Part shown: positions 5,441 to 5,979 of the stretch, piece by piece
Position numbering within the stretch: position 1 is the first letter of the stretch
How the letters are laid out: each line of letters begins with the position of its first letter
Origin: Thermomicrobiales bacterium
Lineage (GTDB): Bacteria > Chloroflexota > Limnocylindria > Limnocylindrales > CSP1-4
Length of the DNA: 5,979 nucleotides
Direction of reading: 5' to 3'
NCBI GenBank assembly: GCA_004525275.1
Contig: SPCO01000101.1
Location: forward strand, 1-5,979
Made by a program: the position numbers and the translations under genes
Notes under the pieces: model-generated
Told to the model about the DNA's origin: nothing
What the model saw: the letters and a program-made list of their open reading frames with translations, nothing else
Database searches by the model: none

Positions 5441-5827
5441 ATGCCGCCGATCGACGAACTCACACGCATCGAGCCTGCCCACATCGAGCGCCTCGACCAT
5501 CAGGGGGTCTTCACGACCGGTCTGCTCCTGGAAGTATCGGAGACGCCGACTCGCCGCCAGACGTTGGCCGACCAGGTCTCAGCAGATACCAACGACGTCC
5601 TCATGTGGCGCGACGAGGCTCTGATGCTGAATCTCGCGAGCTTTGGTCCCGCAGAGCACCATCTGATGATCCAGGCGCGGATCGAAGGTCTCCGGGACAT
5701 CCTGGCGTTGGATCTCGATGAGTTCAAAGAACGAGCGCGGCGCGCTTCGGGGGAGCTCAGCGTTGACCCGCCGACCGATCTCACACTCGAGGGTTGGTGG
5801 GATCAGGCGAGGACGCTCGAGGAGTAG
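5441..5827 (+). CDS. DUF4332 helix-hairpin-helix-type protein
   Basis: 128 residues, predicted cytoplasmic, built almost entirely of short helices. It matches DUF4332 in having two similar halves: IDELTRIEPAHIERLDHQGVFTT (4-26) then RRQTLADQVSA (38-48), and a second unit ALMLNLASFGPAEHHLMIQARIEGLRDIL (about 60-88) followed by LDEFKERAR. The pattern of a helix, a short Gly/Pro turn and a helix resembles the helix-hairpin-helix units seen in DNA-binding proteins, although the usual Gly of the first turn is changed (RIEPAHI), so DNA binding is uncertain. The ATG at 5441 was chosen because family similarity begins there and the upstream reading is antisense to the cNMP-binding gene. No good Shine-Dalgarno site exists; CATCAT six bases before the ATG may be a -10 for a leaderless message. 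Role unknown. Confidence 0.75.
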   Translation: MPPIDELTRIEPAHIERLDHQGVFTTGLLLEVSETPTRRQTLADQVSADTNDVLMWRDEALMLNLASFGPAEHHLMIQARIEGLRDILALDLDEFKERARRASGELSVDPPTDLTLEGWWDQARTLEE

Positions 5828-5842
5828 GTCGTCGCCACCCCG

Positions 5843-5919
5843 GGCTGTGGCGCTGGAACGCCAGGCTGTGGCGCTGGAACGCCAGGCTGTGGCGCTGGAA
5901 CGCCGGGCTGTGGCGCCGG
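5843..5919. repeat. 21-bp tandem repeat, three near-identical copies and a decayed fourth
   Basis: Units at 5843-5863, 5864-5884 and 5885-5905 differ only in the last base of copy three; the fourth, from 5906, matches for about 15 bases with one substitution and then diverges. Each full unit holds TGGCG-CTGGAA-CGCCA or a close variant, a 5-bp stem with a 6-base loop, so the RNA would form a row of small hairpins. The array lies 15 bases after the DUF4332 stop and ends just before the next gene, and could serve as a terminator-like or insulating element. Confidence 0.88.
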
Positions 5920-5925
5920 ACGGGC

Positions 5926-5931
5926 TAGGAT
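5926..5931 (+). promoter_or_regulatory. Candidate -10 element before the right-edge gene
   Basis: TAGGAT ends six bases before the GTG at 5938, the spacing expected of a leaderless start. The same bases include AGGA (5927-5930), which could instead act as a Shine-Dalgarno site seven bases from the start. The sequence cannot separate the two readings. Confidence 0.35.
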
Positions 5932-5937
5932 GCGTGC

Positions 5938-5979
5938 GTGAAGACCACCGGGGGCGGCGCCGCCTCAGCGCTGATCGCC
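5938..5979 (+). CDS. Start of a truncated gene, possibly a thiamine-diphosphate-dependent enzyme
   Basis: Only 14 codons are visible, reading MKTTGGGAASALIA from a GTG, cut by the right edge. The start is supported by AGGA or TAGGAT at a suitable distance and by the repeat array ending just before it. A short MKTTGG-type start followed by a small-residue helix is like the N-terminus of acetolactate synthase-type thiamine-diphosphate enzymes, but 14 residues are too few for more than a guess. Confidence 0.4.
   Translation, partial: MKTTGGGAASALIA

Noticed and set aside
4756..5721. 321-codon open frame on the plus strand
   Set aside because: It runs antisense to the cNMP-binding gene and out of frame through the DUF4332 gene, both clear families; the translation is rich in Arg, Gly and Pro without domains.
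5843..5919. CRISPR array
   Set aside because: The 21-bp units are contiguous with no spacers, and no cas gene is present.

Overview
This is a GC-rich bacterial window with tightly packed genes, GTG and TTG starts, short intergenic gaps, and some genes whose start codons sit just after a -10-like hexamer. That style, with a DUF4242-cyclase fusion and a DUF2652-SRPBCC protein, suggests a soil-type Chloroflexota or Actinomycetota lineage. No marker gene settles which. I see no rRNA, tRNA, CRISPR array, transposase, integrase or phage gene; it looks like ordinary chromosome.

Layout, left to right. A class I SAM-dependent methyltransferase (minus strand, cut by the left edge) follows one base after the stop of a two-domain protein joining an N-terminal DUF4242 (SCO4226-like, nickel-binding family) to a complete class III adenylyl cyclase domain. 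Divergent from these, on the plus strand, are a VOC/glyoxalase-fold protein and a small GNAT acetyltransferase of the YjdJ/NATD1 type. Convergent with them is a minus-strand gene for a DUF2652 protein with a C-terminal SRPBCC domain; its N-terminal half keeps part of a class III cyclase active site. A 406-bp gap then holds two tandem copies of a 28-bp palindrome-rich repeat. Next, on the minus strand, is a secreted protein with a His-Gly/Cys arrangement like that of clan CD (caspase/gingipain-fold) peptidases. A stand-alone cyclic-nucleotide-binding domain protein (minus) and a DUF4332 helix-hairpin-helix protein (plus) are divergent from one 85-bp region. After the DUF4332 gene is an array of 21-bp repeats that can form small hairpins, followed by the first 14 codons of another plus-strand gene.

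The theme is cyclic-nucleotide signalling: an apparently intact adenylyl cyclase, a cyclase-like DUF2652 protein and a cNMP-binding protein lie within about 5 kb, although not in one operon. The strongest leads are the metal-binding-domain/cyclase fusion, the altered cyclase-like active site of DUF2652 with its Cys cluster, the possible secreted clan CD-like protein, and the two unexplained repeat arrays.
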